In this document: positions 17,200 to 25,955 of the stretch, piece after piece
Numbering within the stretch: position 1 is the first letter of the stretch
How the letters are laid out: the number at the start of each line of letters is the position of its first letter
Origin: an uncultured Schlesneria sp.
GTDB lineage: Bacteria; Planctomycetota; Planctomycetia; Planctomycetales; Planctomycetaceae
Direction of reading: 5' to 3'
Length of the DNA stretch: 64,000 nucleotides
Assembly (NCBI GenBank): GCA_903858935.1
Contig: CAIOKO010000138.1
Location: 1 to 64,000, forward strand
Position numbers and translations under genes: made by a program
The notes under the pieces: model-generated
Databases searched by the model: none
Seen by the model: the letters and a program-made list of their open reading frames with translations, nothing else
What the model was told of the DNA's origin: nothing

Positions 17200-18537
17200 T
17201 CAGTGGTCATGATCGTGGTCATGATCGTGGTCATGATCGTGGTCATGGTCGTGGTCATGATCATGATCGCGGGCACAATCGTGGTCGTGGTCATGTCCGC
17301 ACTCTTCGCCGTCATGATCGTGGTCATGATCATGATCATGCTCGTCATCGTCGTCATCTTCTTCTTCGAGATGGAACGCGAATTGGGCGGCCATGTAGAC
17401 GTCACGTAGAGGCAGGTCATGAGCTTTCGCGATTTCGACGCAATCGTCGTACTCGGGCTTGAAGACCGCTGGCTCTTCGTCTCGCCAGCCGACTTTCCCT
17501 TTGATCGGACCGAAATCGGTTTCAACCGTATAGCCCATTCGCTCGCGGATCGAGCGTTGGATTCGTTGCCGACGGATTCCAAACGTCTGCGTTTCGCTGA
17601 ACAGGATTGTCTCGAGCTTCCCGACGTCTTCAAGCTTGGCAATCACACTGAGCGTAATTGCCGGGCGATCCTTCTTCATTTGAATCGCGGTCGTAAAAAC
17701 ATCGAGTGCCCCGGCGGCAAGTAGCTTTCGCTTGGTGTAGCCCAGCACTTCGCCCGTGATATCGTCGAGATTCGTTTCCAACAGCATCACGGTGTCGGCA
17801 GAACCTTCAACGCCCGTCGTTTCTCCAATAATCAGCCGCAGGACGTTGGCTCGATCTTCGAGTTCACGCGTTCCAGCTCCGTAGCCAATCGTTTCGATGG
17901 TCATTTCAGGGAGAGAATCAACAAAGTTCGTGACCAGCGTTTTGACGATGGCCGCACCCGTTGGCGTTGTCAGTTCCGCGTCGATCGGAACGTTTGCCAG
18001 GGGGATACCCTTTAGTAGCTCGGCCGTTCCCGGTGTCGGGATCGCACAAACGCCGTGCGCGATCTTGACCTGTCCTCGGCCGGTCGGAATTCGGCTGCAA
18101 TACAACTCTTCCACGTCGAGCAAATCGAAACCGATGGCCGCAGCAACGATGTCAACGATCGAATCAATCGCTCCCACTTCATGAAAATGAACCTGATCGA
18201 CCGTCGAACCATGCACTTTCGCTTCAGCTTCTGCCACAACGTGGAAAATTCGCAGTGCCAGATCGCGCTGATTGTCGTTCAGCCCATCCGACCGATTGAT
18301 AATCTGGCGGATATCACTTAAGTGCCGATGAGCGTGTTGTTCGGGATGTTCAACGCGAAAATGTTTCGCACGGAATCCACCCCGGTCAACTTCTTTCACA
18401 TGCAATTTGACCCCGGGAAGATTGAGCGATTCAATACCAGCACGAAGAATATCCACGTCAAGTCCGGCATCAATCAGCGCGGCAACCGTCATGTCTCCGC
18501 TGATTCCTGAAGCACAATCTAAATAGGCGATTCGCAT
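17200..18537 (-). CDS. larC: LarC nickel-insertion protein with His/Asp-rich tail
   Basis: A 445-residue protein matching LarC (formerly DUF111), which inserts nickel into pyridinium-3,5-bisthiocarboxylic acid mononucleotide to make the nickel-pincer cofactor of lactate racemase and related enzymes. The N-terminus MRIAYLDCASGISGDMTVAA is the family hallmark; the start at 18537 is chosen for this and for AGGAAAC upstream. In Lactobacillus plantarum larC is split and read through by frameshifting, whereas here it is one continuous frame. The last ~57 residues are an acidic stretch followed by about 19 His in Asp-His repeats, a likely metal-binding tail. larA, larB and larE are not in the window. 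The gene is divergent from argJ across 280 bases. Confidence 0.92.
   Translation of the reverse strand: MRIAYLDCASGISGDMTVAALIDAGLDVDILRAGIESLNLPGVKLHVKEVDRGGFRAKHFRVEHPEQHAHRHLSDIRQIINRSDGLNDNQRDLALRIFHVVAEAEAKVHGSTVDQVHFHEVGAIDSIVDIVAAAIGFDLLDVEELYCSRIPTGRGQVKIAHGVCAIPTPGTAELLKGIPLANVPIDAELTTPTGAAIVKTLVTNFVDSLPEMTIETIGYGAGTRELEDRANVLRLIIGETTGVEGSADTVMLLETNLDDITGEVLGYTKRKLLAAGALDVFTTAIQMKKDRPAITLSVIAKLEDVGKLETILFSETQTFGIRRQRIQRSIRERMGYTVETDFGPIKGKVGWRDEEPAVFKPEYDDCVEIAKAHDLPLRDVYMAAQFAFHLEEEDDDDDEHDHDHDHDHDGEECGHDHDHDCARDHDHDHDHDHDHDHDHDHDHDH
17203..17262. repeat. 12-base tandem repeat coding for the larC His/Asp tail
   Basis: Five units of GTGGTCATGATC (one base changed in the fourth) lie inside the 3' end of larC. 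The unit is a multiple of three, so slippage would lengthen or shorten the tail without a frameshift. Confidence 0.85.
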
Positions 18538-18817
18538 ACGAAGTTTCCTGAGAAATAACATTCAGAGCGGCTGGCGTCTTTTGGGCCTGCCGCAGCGGTT
18601 GATCGGTCGAGTCGGAGCATTTTGAGTATTGATGCGGGCGGAGTCTATCAACCCGCCTGCGATTCGGTCGAGGGTCACGGTCACGAACTTTTTCACGTTC
18701 TTGTCGAAACGGTCGCGCACGATAGCCACGGACCCTCCCAAAACGGTATTTTTATTCGCTCGTACCTCCGCATTTCTGATAACAACTTCAATAACGTCGC
18801 AAGGAACGAACGCGATT

Positions 18818-20017
18818 ATGACCGATTTGATCCCTCTTCCCTCAGGTTTTTCTACTGCTGGCGTCCGGTGCGGCATCAAGAATAACGCACCGAAACTGGA
18901 TCTGGCGTTGTTTGTTTCCGACCGTCCCTGTGCCGCCGCCGGCGTCTTCACAACCAACCTGGTGTGCGGCGCTCCCGTAAAGGTGACCCGCGAACGACTT
19001 CCGCGATCGACGGCCCGAGCGGTCGTGATTAATTCAGGCAACTCGAACGCGGCAACAGGCGAACGTGGTATCGCTGATGCCAAGAAAATGACGGCAATAG
19101 TGGCCGATCAAATTGGGGCTGTCCCCGAAGACGTTCTCGTCGCTTCAACGGGAGTCATCGGTCGGTTCTTACCCATGGATGTGCTGGAAGCGGGAATTCC
19201 CGACGCAGCGAAACACCTGTCTCATACGCCGGAATCGTTTCGACATGCCGCTCAGGCGATGATGACGACCGACACGTTTCAGAAACAAGCGACGTCAACG
19301 CTCGCACTTCATGGTAAGGTGATCCGTATCAGTGGTGCGTGTAAAGGAGCAGCAATGATCGCTCCCAACATGGCAACCATGTTGTGCGTGATTATGACTG
19401 ATGCCAAACTGAGCCAGGACGACGCAGCGACCATGCTGCGACACAGCATTCAAGACTCATTCAATTGCATCAGCGTGGACGGACACGAGAGTACCAGTGA
19501 TTCTGTCATCCTGCTGGCAAACGGGGCGTCGGGAGTCACCATTACCACCGCCGAAGAGAGGCAGGCATTCCAGCACAAACTCGATGATGTCGCGATCAAG
19601 CTGGCAACAGACATCATCCGCGACGCGGAAGGGGCTCATCATTTCGTCGAATTGAATGTCACAGGAGCACGAACCCGTTTCGAGGCATTTAAAATTGCCA
19701 AGGCGATCGCAGACAGTCCGCTTGTCAAAACCGCGATCTGCGGTGCCGACCCAAACTGGGGCCGCATTGTATCGGCTGCCGGCTACGCTGGCGTGCCATT
19801 ACTGGAAACGGATATGTCGCTCGTTGTGAACGGCTTTCTGCTTTATCAGTCAGGAACGCCGGTGGACTTCGACGCGACTCAAGTGTCCACAAGTCTTCGC
19901 GACAACCGAAACGTGACCATCGACCTCAAGCTGACTCACGGTCATGAAAAAGTCCGGTTCTGGACGTGCGACCTGACGAAAGAATATGTCGAGTTGAACG
20001 CCGATTATACGACGTGA
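18818..20017 (+). CDS. argJ: ArgJ: glutamate N-acetyltransferase / amino-acid acetyltransferase
   Basis: A 399-residue ArgJ, which moves the acetyl group from N-acetylornithine to glutamate in the cyclic arginine pathway, and in bifunctional forms also acetylates glutamate from acetyl-CoA. The precursor cuts itself between Ala186 and Thr187 in IAPNMATML to give alpha and beta chains, Thr187 becoming the nucleophile. Other family motifs are present: TGVIGRFLPM, the KGAAMI loop, and GADPNWGRI. The start at 18818 is preferred over a frame beginning 189 bases upstream because AAGGA precedes it and homologues begin at this point (MTDLIPLPSGF). No other arg genes are nearby, as is common in planctomycetes. 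Confidence 0.95.
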   Translation: MTDLIPLPSGFSTAGVRCGIKNNAPKLDLALFVSDRPCAAAGVFTTNLVCGAPVKVTRERLPRSTARAVVINSGNSNAATGERGIADAKKMTAIVADQIGAVPEDVLVASTGVIGRFLPMDVLEAGIPDAAKHLSHTPESFRHAAQAMMTTDTFQKQATSTLALHGKVIRISGACKGAAMIAPNMATMLCVIMTDAKLSQDDAATMLRHSIQDSFNCISVDGHESTSDSVILLANGASGVTITTAEERQAFQHKLDDVAIKLATDIIRDAEGAHHFVELNVTGARTRFEAFKIAKAIADSPLVKTAICGADPNWGRIVSAAGYAGVPLLETDMSLVVNGFLLYQSGTPVDFDATQVSTSLRDNRNVTIDLKLTHGHEKVRFWTCDLTKEYVELNADYTT

Positions 20018-20180
20018 AAACAAAGACCGGCGCAGCCGGTTCACTCGCGTCGGACGATGGGTTCAGAATAGGAACATCGTTAGCGCGTTGACCAGGCGAG
20101 CCGGGAGGCGTAAGGATTCTTCTTCTTGATTTGTATTGTCGGCGAAACGCGTGCCGCATTTATTTTCATTGGGAGTCATG

Positions 20181-21116
20181 ATGAATCTGCATCGACTACG
20201 TTCGATTTGTGTTGGCCTTCTGACCGCCGGGATTTTAACGGGGGTTTCAGGGTTTGCATTGGGCTTGCTGGTCCCGACCGAAACAACGGTAACCGAACTC
20301 GCCCCCGGAGTTTATTTCCGGAAAGCTCAGTGGGAACCGCAATTTATCGGCTGTAATCAGGGCTGGATCGTCTTCGACGATTTCGTGCTCGTCATCGAAG
20401 CCAGCTTTCCGAATCAGGCCGAAGAATTGATTAAGGAAATCCGCAAGACAACTGACAAACCAATTAAATATGTTTTTGATACTCACTGGCACGGTGACCA
20501 CGCAGACGGAAATCCGGTTTTCATCGCCGATGGAGCCAGCGCGATCGCAGCCGAGTCGAGTCGCGAACAGTTTGTGAATAAGGGGATCGCTTCGTTCGAC
20601 AAGCAGAAACAGGAAAAGGCTGGAGAATACGGCAAGTTGAAATATGGCATCCCTTCGGTCTACTTTCCGAAGAAGATGATCATCGAAGATTCCAGGCAAC
20701 GAGTCGAACTGATCCACATTGGCCACGGCCACACTCCTGGCGATGCCGTCGCGTGGTTACCCAAACATGGGATTTTGTTTACTGGCGACAGTTGCGTGAA
20801 TGGGGCCTTCAACTATACAGGCGAAAGTAATACTTCGAGCTGGATCTCGGTTCTGACCGAAATGTCAAAAATGCCCATCAAGATGGTTTGCCCAGGTCAC
20901 GGCGAGCGAAGCGATTCAAAACTTGTCGAAACCCAAAGGCGGTACTTTGTCGAACTTCGTCAAGCAGTGCAGGAAGGGATCACGGCAGGAAAGAATCTCG
21001 ACGAAATCAAGAAATCGATCGATCTGCCGTGGTATAAGGAATGGGCAGGGGTTTCTGTTCGAGAACGAGCAGAGAATATCGAACATGTCTATAAAGAACT
21101 GACGGCCAAGACGTGA
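20181..21116 (+). CDS. exported metallo-beta-lactamase-fold hydrolase
   Basis: A 311-residue protein with an N-terminal signal or anchor (RSICVGLLTAGILTGVSGFALGLL, about 7-30). The metal-binding motif is THWHGDHADGN (His102, His104, Asp106, His107), with further ligands His184 in GHTPGD, Asp203 in FTGDS and His240 in CPGHGE. This set binds two metal ions. The His184-Thr-Pro-Gly arrangement matches cyclase/hydrolase and subclass B-like members, so the substrate may be a thioester, ester or lactam; antibiotic resistance is not implied. GGGAG lies five bases before the ATG at 20181, favouring it over the ATG three bases earlier and the TTG at 20136. It stands alone, downstream of argJ by about 160 bases. 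Confidence 0.85.
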   Translation: MNLHRLRSICVGLLTAGILTGVSGFALGLLVPTETTVTELAPGVYFRKAQWEPQFIGCNQGWIVFDDFVLVIEASFPNQAEELIKEIRKTTDKPIKYVFDTHWHGDHADGNPVFIADGASAIAAESSREQFVNKGIASFDKQKQEKAGEYGKLKYGIPSVYFPKKMIIEDSRQRVELIHIGHGHTPGDAVAWLPKHGILFTGDSCVNGAFNYTGESNTSSWISVLTEMSKMPIKMVCPGHGERSDSKLVETQRRYFVELRQAVQEGITAGKNLDEIKKSIDLPWYKEWAGVSVRERAENIEHVYKELTAKT

Positions 21117-21150
21117 TGTCCTGCTTGCCATATCAACTGAATTCACAAGA

Positions 21151-21290
21151 GTTTAGCCACAGATACACACAGAACCACATAGATAAAGAGGAACAAATTC
21201 CAAGAAAAACAGTTGAAAAACGCCTTTGCCAGTATTTTCCTCTTTTGCATTTATCCGTGTGAATCTGTGTTCATCTGTGGCAAATTCTCT
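21151..21290. repeat. imperfect long inverted repeat of the GCCACAGAT type
   Basis: The left arm (about 21151-21195, beginning GTTTAGCCACAGATACACA) and the reverse complement of the right arm (about 21238-21290, which reads TTTGCCACAGATGAACACAG) match closely, including a shared GATAAA and AAGAGGA at their inner ends. Together they could fold into a long hairpin or act as a transcription stop for the gene ending at 21116. It fills most of the 309-base gap 21117-21425, where I see no gene. Confidence 0.75.
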
Positions 21291-21425
21291 TCGTTTTCGC
21301 ATCCTCTACAGTGGATCGTTGACCGTTTCTTAGGTGAAGGAAAACTTGGGTCAAGACAAGGACCGTTAGCTTTGTCTATGTGAACGAATTGGCCGTTTGG
21401 GCCAAAAATTGGAATTGAGATTGCT

Positions 21426-22406
21426 ATGGCTGAAATACCTTCCGAACCGACAGATCCGAGTCATTCCATGACTTGCATGGAGATTTGGGGCGGTAATAAA
21501 GCCACCTTTCGAAATGTTACTTTGCCCGGCCTGGGTGCCTGGGTTTATAGTCGGCCTTATCAGCAGGCAGAGAGCGGCGGCGACGTTTACTACGTTTCCA
21601 ATTGCGCAACGGGACGGATTACCCGTTTGATGCTGGCGGATGTCAGCGGACACGGTTCGGCCGTAGCGAAGATCGCGAACGACCTGCGAATGCTGATGCG
21701 CCGTTACGTGAACCACATTCAACAGGTCAAATTCGTTTCGTCGATGAACAACGAATTTGCAACCCTGGCGAGTTCAGGAGGGTTCGCAACAGCTGTGGTA
21801 GCGACATTTCTAGCACCGACACGACGCTTAACCTTCAGTAATGCCGGTCACCCTCATCCATTGATTTATACCGCGAGAGATCGCCGCTGGAGATTGCTGG
21901 AAACCCTTCATGATGAAAAAGGCCACCTATGTGGCCCCAGTGACCTGCCTTTGGGGATCTTCGAAGACGGAGATTACGGCGAACTTGAATTAATGCTCGA
22001 CGTCGGTGATCTCGTGTTATTTCACACCGATGCCTTCATTGAGTCACGTGATTCGCAAGGCGAGCTGCTTGGTTCACAGGCGTTCCTTGACATCGTTTCC
22101 AAAATAGAGGGAGACCACCCCGAAACTTTGCTGGAAAAAATCGTCACCAAAGTCACATCACTTTGGCCCGGCAATCTGACGGACGACGACGTGACTTTGC
22201 TGCTGTTTCAGGCAACGGGAGAAGAGGCTCAGGTTCCCATCGGAAAACGGATTTTGGCCCCGTTTCGATTCCTCAAAGGAATGTCCGCCTCACTGCTGAA
22301 CGGAGGGCGCGGAATGCCTCTACCCGAATTCAGCCTGGCGAACCTGGGAGGCGCAATGTTCGAATCGCTAACCCATCGTGCGACGCGTATCCAGAAGCCG
22401 AAATAA
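21426..22406 (+). CDS. SpoIIE-type PP2C serine/threonine phosphatase
   Basis: A 326-residue protein with a single PPM/SpoIIE phosphatase domain at about 30-265. Metal-binding acids are in GGDVYY (51-56), in LADVSGHG (70-77), and in the C-terminal LTDDDVTLLL. There is no receiver, PAS, GAF or HAMP domain, so any signal must come from a partner protein. The extra C-terminal region (about 270-326) is of unknown fold. Such phosphatases usually dephosphorylate anti-sigma-factor antagonists or similar switch proteins, but no kinase or antagonist gene lies nearby. It ends 77 bases before the converging gene at 22483. Confidence 0.9.
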   Translation: MAEIPSEPTDPSHSMTCMEIWGGNKATFRNVTLPGLGAWVYSRPYQQAESGGDVYYVSNCATGRITRLMLADVSGHGSAVAKIANDLRMLMRRYVNHIQQVKFVSSMNNEFATLASSGGFATAVVATFLAPTRRLTFSNAGHPHPLIYTARDRRWRLLETLHDEKGHLCGPSDLPLGIFEDGDYGELELMLDVGDLVLFHTDAFIESRDSQGELLGSQAFLDIVSKIEGDHPETLLEKIVTKVTSLWPGNLTDDDVTLLLFQATGEEAQVPIGKRILAPFRFLKGMSASLLNGGRGMPLPEFSLANLGGAMFESLTHRATRIQKPK

Positions 22407-22482
22407 CGAGGCATTTTCGTCGTATTGGCTTCAGCCCATGCTACGCTAACACGCGCGCTACGCTCTTACGGCTTGTGGCGCG

Positions 22483-24435
22483 TCATTCAACCATCAGGAT
22501 CGGCTCGACGTCGCCGTTGGCGTCGAATTTGGCAATCACGGTTTCGTTGAACGTGTGGTGCCCCAGGCAGGCTCGTGAAAGGCCGGTTTTCTTGAGGATG
22601 CGTGAGATCATCAACTGGAAATCACCCAGCTTCAGTCGATAGCCAACACCCGCATCCGGGGCGACAACCTTGCCGTCTTCGGTGACTGTCAGCGTACGCC
22701 ATGTCGCATCAACGCGGGTCCGCTCCGGATGCCAGACGAATAACAGTGGAGCAAATAATCCTTCCCCTTCAGCGACCTGCTTTAAGACGATTTCGTTTCC
22801 TTCGACCGACAACTGGTGTGGTGTGCTTAATACCCGATCCTGTGGGATCGCAAGAGGAAACACCCGGGCCTTCATCCGGTGGCCGGTGATCTTTCCTTCG
22901 CGAGTGATCCCTTCGCATGAACCAACCATCCCTTCACACAGAGACAGACGGGATTCGTATTCAATCCGTTGACGGTTTGACTCGGCAGACTTCTTTGCCC
23001 CCGATGCGGCATCGGTTCCCGCCGAACGTGACTTCGGGGAGTTCGAAAGAAGAGGGACGCCACTGATTGAGTCGGCGACGAACAGGAATCGTTCTTTACG
23101 CGATAACATCACCAGTCGTTCGACACTTAATTTTCCCGGTCCCGCCATTTGAAGTTCGATGTAATCAGCATCGGGGTCAGATTGCCAGCAGACACAGGAC
23201 CATTCTTCCGCCAGTTCGACGGCGGCATCGCCAATCTTCAGCTTCAGATTCCAGTCGCCATGAATCAGCGCCCGTCCCAGTGCCGTGACATCAAGCTGGG
23301 GAAGGGGCTGATGATGAGTGATGGCCACGCTGTCCGCATCGACGCTCCAGTCGCTTCTCAGCAGTGCAAACCTCGCCCAATCTGACTGATTGGACGGCAT
23401 CGTGGCGATTTCATTTCGATTGCGCTTTGGTGGTTTTCCATCGACGGCTCGCTGGATCGCCTCGAGGTAGGCTCCCGTTGATCCGATGAGACCCAGACCG
23501 AATAAGTCGGCAGCAGCCGTCAGGATGGGAAGTGGATCGAGTTGAGATCCATTCGCTAATGCGGCGCGTCCGTCAGGACGGCACAAGAGAATGGCTCGAT
23601 CGACGACGTTTGTCAGTAACTGTCGCTGCTCGTCCGTCCAAAGATTCTCTTCGTAACGATCGCTGACGATGGTCGCTCGAATAAACGGGGCCAGCCACAG
23701 TGACAGCCTGGCCACAACATCGGCATGCGGAGTTCCATCTGTATCTGTCTTGTCGACGAGTTCCTTGGCCAGCAGCTTGCGGCCCGACCTGATCAGATTG
23801 GCCGAGCTCGCGATTTCGCGAAATACGAGGCCGCCAATGAATGGGATTTCGCCGTGTTCAAGGGTTGTCACGTCGGCAGGCACTGTTGGGTCAGAATGGA
23901 TGACCGTCGGCCACATCATCAGTTCTGAAAGTGTATGCCGCCAGAGCATAAAAAAGTGATCTGTCGAAAGGCGATGCCCTGACCGATCAAGAAATTCGAG
24001 TGCCGCCAACAATGCCAGCGGACGGACTTCCTCGGAACTGACCGCATGAGTCAGTTCCGTAACCAGCGGCTGAACTCGCTGAGTCCAGTTCACAGCCGGC
24101 TTGTTGACCGGTCGCCCGGCCTTTGAATTCAGTTTTTTCGCTGGCAGCCCAACGGCCTGAACAATGACTCGTACCAGTCCTGCCTCTTCCGGATAGGCGG
24201 TATGGGACCAGAGCGATCGTTCACCCAGACCTTCGCCAGCCTTTGCGGTCCCTTCGATGGTACGACGCGACGCCTGCCACGCTTTGCAGAAGGCTGCCAC
24301 GTTTCCGCTCGTTGCGGCTGACTTCAGCTCGTCCGGGGCTGACCGATCCCAGGTGAGCGCTTTAAGAAAATCCGAATTCGTATACCCCGGAAGGTCGGTA
24401 ATTTGATTGGCGAATGAAAGGGAGTGCATCGACAT
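22483..24435 (-). CDS. large protein of unknown function
   Basis: A 650-residue protein without a signal peptide or membrane segment. The first ~350 residues look all-helical, and the remaining ~300 are beta-rich and Ser/Val-rich, ending in LMISRILKKTGLSRACLGHHTFNE. This two-part plan (helical toroid plus beta sandwich) resembles that of heparinase II/III-type polysaccharide lyases, but I cannot find their catalytic residues with confidence, so the function is left open. A short Lys/Ser-rich insertion at about 475-500 looks disordered. It is not closely linked to its neighbours: 77 bases downstream lies a converging gene and 337 bases upstream lies the amidohydrolase. Confidence 0.7.
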   Translation of the reverse strand: MSMHSLSFANQITDLPGYTNSDFLKALTWDRSAPDELKSAATSGNVAAFCKAWQASRRTIEGTAKAGEGLGERSLWSHTAYPEEAGLVRVIVQAVGLPAKKLNSKAGRPVNKPAVNWTQRVQPLVTELTHAVSSEEVRPLALLAALEFLDRSGHRLSTDHFFMLWRHTLSELMMWPTVIHSDPTVPADVTTLEHGEIPFIGGLVFREIASSANLIRSGRKLLAKELVDKTDTDGTPHADVVARLSLWLAPFIRATIVSDRYEENLWTDEQRQLLTNVVDRAILLCRPDGRAALANGSQLDPLPILTAAADLFGLGLIGSTGAYLEAIQRAVDGKPPKRNRNEIATMPSNQSDWARFALLRSDWSVDADSVAITHHQPLPQLDVTALGRALIHGDWNLKLKIGDAAVELAEEWSCVCWQSDPDADYIELQMAGPGKLSVERLVMLSRKERFLFVADSISGVPLLSNSPKSRSAGTDAASGAKKSAESNRQRIEYESRLSLCEGMVGSCEGITREGKITGHRMKARVFPLAIPQDRVLSTPHQLSVEGNEIVLKQVAEGEGLFAPLLFVWHPERTRVDATWRTLTVTEDGKVVAPDAGVGYRLKLGDFQLMISRILKKTGLSRACLGHHTFNETVIAKFDANGDVEPILMVE

Positions 24436-24602
24436 GTTAGACCGTTCGAAAAAATGCGAAATTGTCGGTGAAGAAGATTAACCGAACCCATTTCAAATGC
24501 CTAACCTCGGCGGAGAAATCTCGCGCATTTTTCTGTGAACGCTGCGGGGAGCGAAGCCCGTATCGGCGTCATCCGACCTGACCCCATCGCCCCCGTGGCG
24601 AT

Positions 24603-24729
24603 GGTTAACGGGCCTTTGCACCAGCGCGAGCCGACATTCATCGAGACGTGAAATTTCAAATTTCTATCGCTTCTGCACGTAATGAGTGTGACAATAGTCA
24701 GGCGAGCCAGGGCAAAAGGCCCGTTAACC
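24603..24729. repeat. inverted-repeat element in a 337-base gap
   Basis: GGTTAACGGGCCTTTGC at 24603-24619 and the reverse complement of 24711-24729 (GGTTAACGGGCCTTTTGCC) form near-perfect ends of a 127-base unit with no coding sequence inside. The size and form fit a miniature inverted-repeat element. The rest of 24436-24772 shows no gene. Confidence 0.7.
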
Positions 24730-24772
24730 ACCGCCGCGGGGGGGGCTTCGTTTTTGCACCAGCCAAATTCCT

Positions 24773-25948
24773 TTAAGGCATCGCCCTCTCTGGCCTGGGC
24801 AGGACACCGAATTGTCGGCCTGATCGGAACACATGGGTCGGCTCAAGGTGCTGGCGACCGATTTCGACTCGGCCTTCGGAATCGACCAGAGGAAACTCGC
24901 CATCCTGAAGTTCGAGGATCGTGATGTCGGCGATTGCGCCGGGTTTCAGTGTCCCGAGCTCGTTTTCGTGTCCAAGAAACTTTGCGGGGATTTGTGTCGT
25001 GCGCCGGATCACCTCTGGAAGCGACATTCCAAGGTGCAGAAATTTATCCATAGTCGTGACCAGATCGAAAACCGGTCCGTGCAGATTGTAATAATGGATG
25101 TCACTGCTGATAAAATCAGGCAGAATTCCCTGATCAATCAGGCTTCTTGCCACATGGAAATCAAAGCTCGCAAAGCCGTGGCCGACGTCCAGTAGCACAC
25201 CTGTTTCCAGTTTCTTTCGAATTGCTGTACGGATGCGGTAATTGGCGTCGACCAGTCCGCAGTTTTTCCCGTGGTAACAGTGCGTCAGCACATCGCCTGG
25301 CTTCAGCCGATCGAGGATATGCTCCATCGTGAGTGTCGAATTCGGACTGTGGACAACGAGAGGTAAGCCGACGAGATCCGCTGCCTCACGTGCTCGCTCA
25401 AGCCCGCCCGCCTCGTTCCGGCCACCCTCGGCCAGATTCGCTGTCAATCGGATTTTGATCCCGGCGATCACATCGCGATGAGCGGCGACGACCCTTTGAA
25501 CCGTTTCAATGTCACAATAACGAAGATCATGCAATTCACCCAGCAGGGGTGGATTGCCGACGCTGCCGATCAATCCTTGACCAGCAATGTGAAGCAACGC
25601 CAGTACGCGGGTCTCGGCTTCGTCGATGACGAATCGGCGAAAGCCTTCGAAAATCAATCCGCCCGCCGTGCCGAAGTCAAGCACGGACGTGACACCGCGA
25701 GATAAACAGGTCGAATCAGGTTCGATTCCGAAATGACTGACGCCTGGAAAAACGTGGACATGAAAATCGATCAACCCCGGCACAACAAACTTTCCGCGCA
25801 CATCAATCACGCGCCGGGCTTCTGCGGGGGTTGTCGCAGGAGGCAGAATTGAAACAATTTTTCCATGACTGACGACGACATCGTACAGTCCGTTCAAGTT
25901 CTGGGACGGATCAATCACTTGCCCGCCGCGAATCACGAGATCATTCAT
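24773..25948 (-). CDS. amidohydrolase/deacetylase family metallohydrolase
   Basis: A 391-residue member of the amidohydrolase superfamily close to the amidohydrolase/deacetylase group related to dihydroorotases. Metal ligands are HVH in LIDFHVHVFPG, a probable carboxylated lysine in AGIKIRL, histidines in VVHSPN and LTHCYHG, and the aspartate in SSDIHYY. The N- and C-terminal beta strands (RGGQVIDP, GTLKPGAIADITIL) that frame the barrel are present. The start at 25948 (MNDLVIRGG) lies seven bases after the previous stop. It is preferred over a TTG that would overlap the upstream gene, although no Shine-Dalgarno site is seen, so it may rely on coupling. The substrate is unknown. It is the last gene of the putative five-gene unit that begins with pfaD. 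Confidence 0.85.
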   Translation of the reverse strand: MNDLVIRGGQVIDPSQNLNGLYDVVVSHGKIVSILPPATTPAEARRVIDVRGKFVVPGLIDFHVHVFPGVSHFGIEPDSTCLSRGVTSVLDFGTAGGLIFEGFRRFVIDEAETRVLALLHIAGQGLIGSVGNPPLLGELHDLRYCDIETVQRVVAAHRDVIAGIKIRLTANLAEGGRNEAGGLERAREAADLVGLPLVVHSPNSTLTMEHILDRLKPGDVLTHCYHGKNCGLVDANYRIRTAIRKKLETGVLLDVGHGFASFDFHVARSLIDQGILPDFISSDIHYYNLHGPVFDLVTTMDKFLHLGMSLPEVIRRTTQIPAKFLGHENELGTLKPGAIADITILELQDGEFPLVDSEGRVEIGRQHLEPTHVFRSGRQFGVLPRPERAMP

Positions 25949-25955
25949 GGCAAAT

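Noticed and set aside
17178-17642. Open frames rich in Met/Thr/Ile or His/Arg in the larC tail region
   Set aside because: They are other frames of the 12-base repeat.
20026-20040. ACCGGCGCAGCCGGT hairpin after argJ as a terminator
   Set aside because: The stem is six base pairs only and lacks a T-run.
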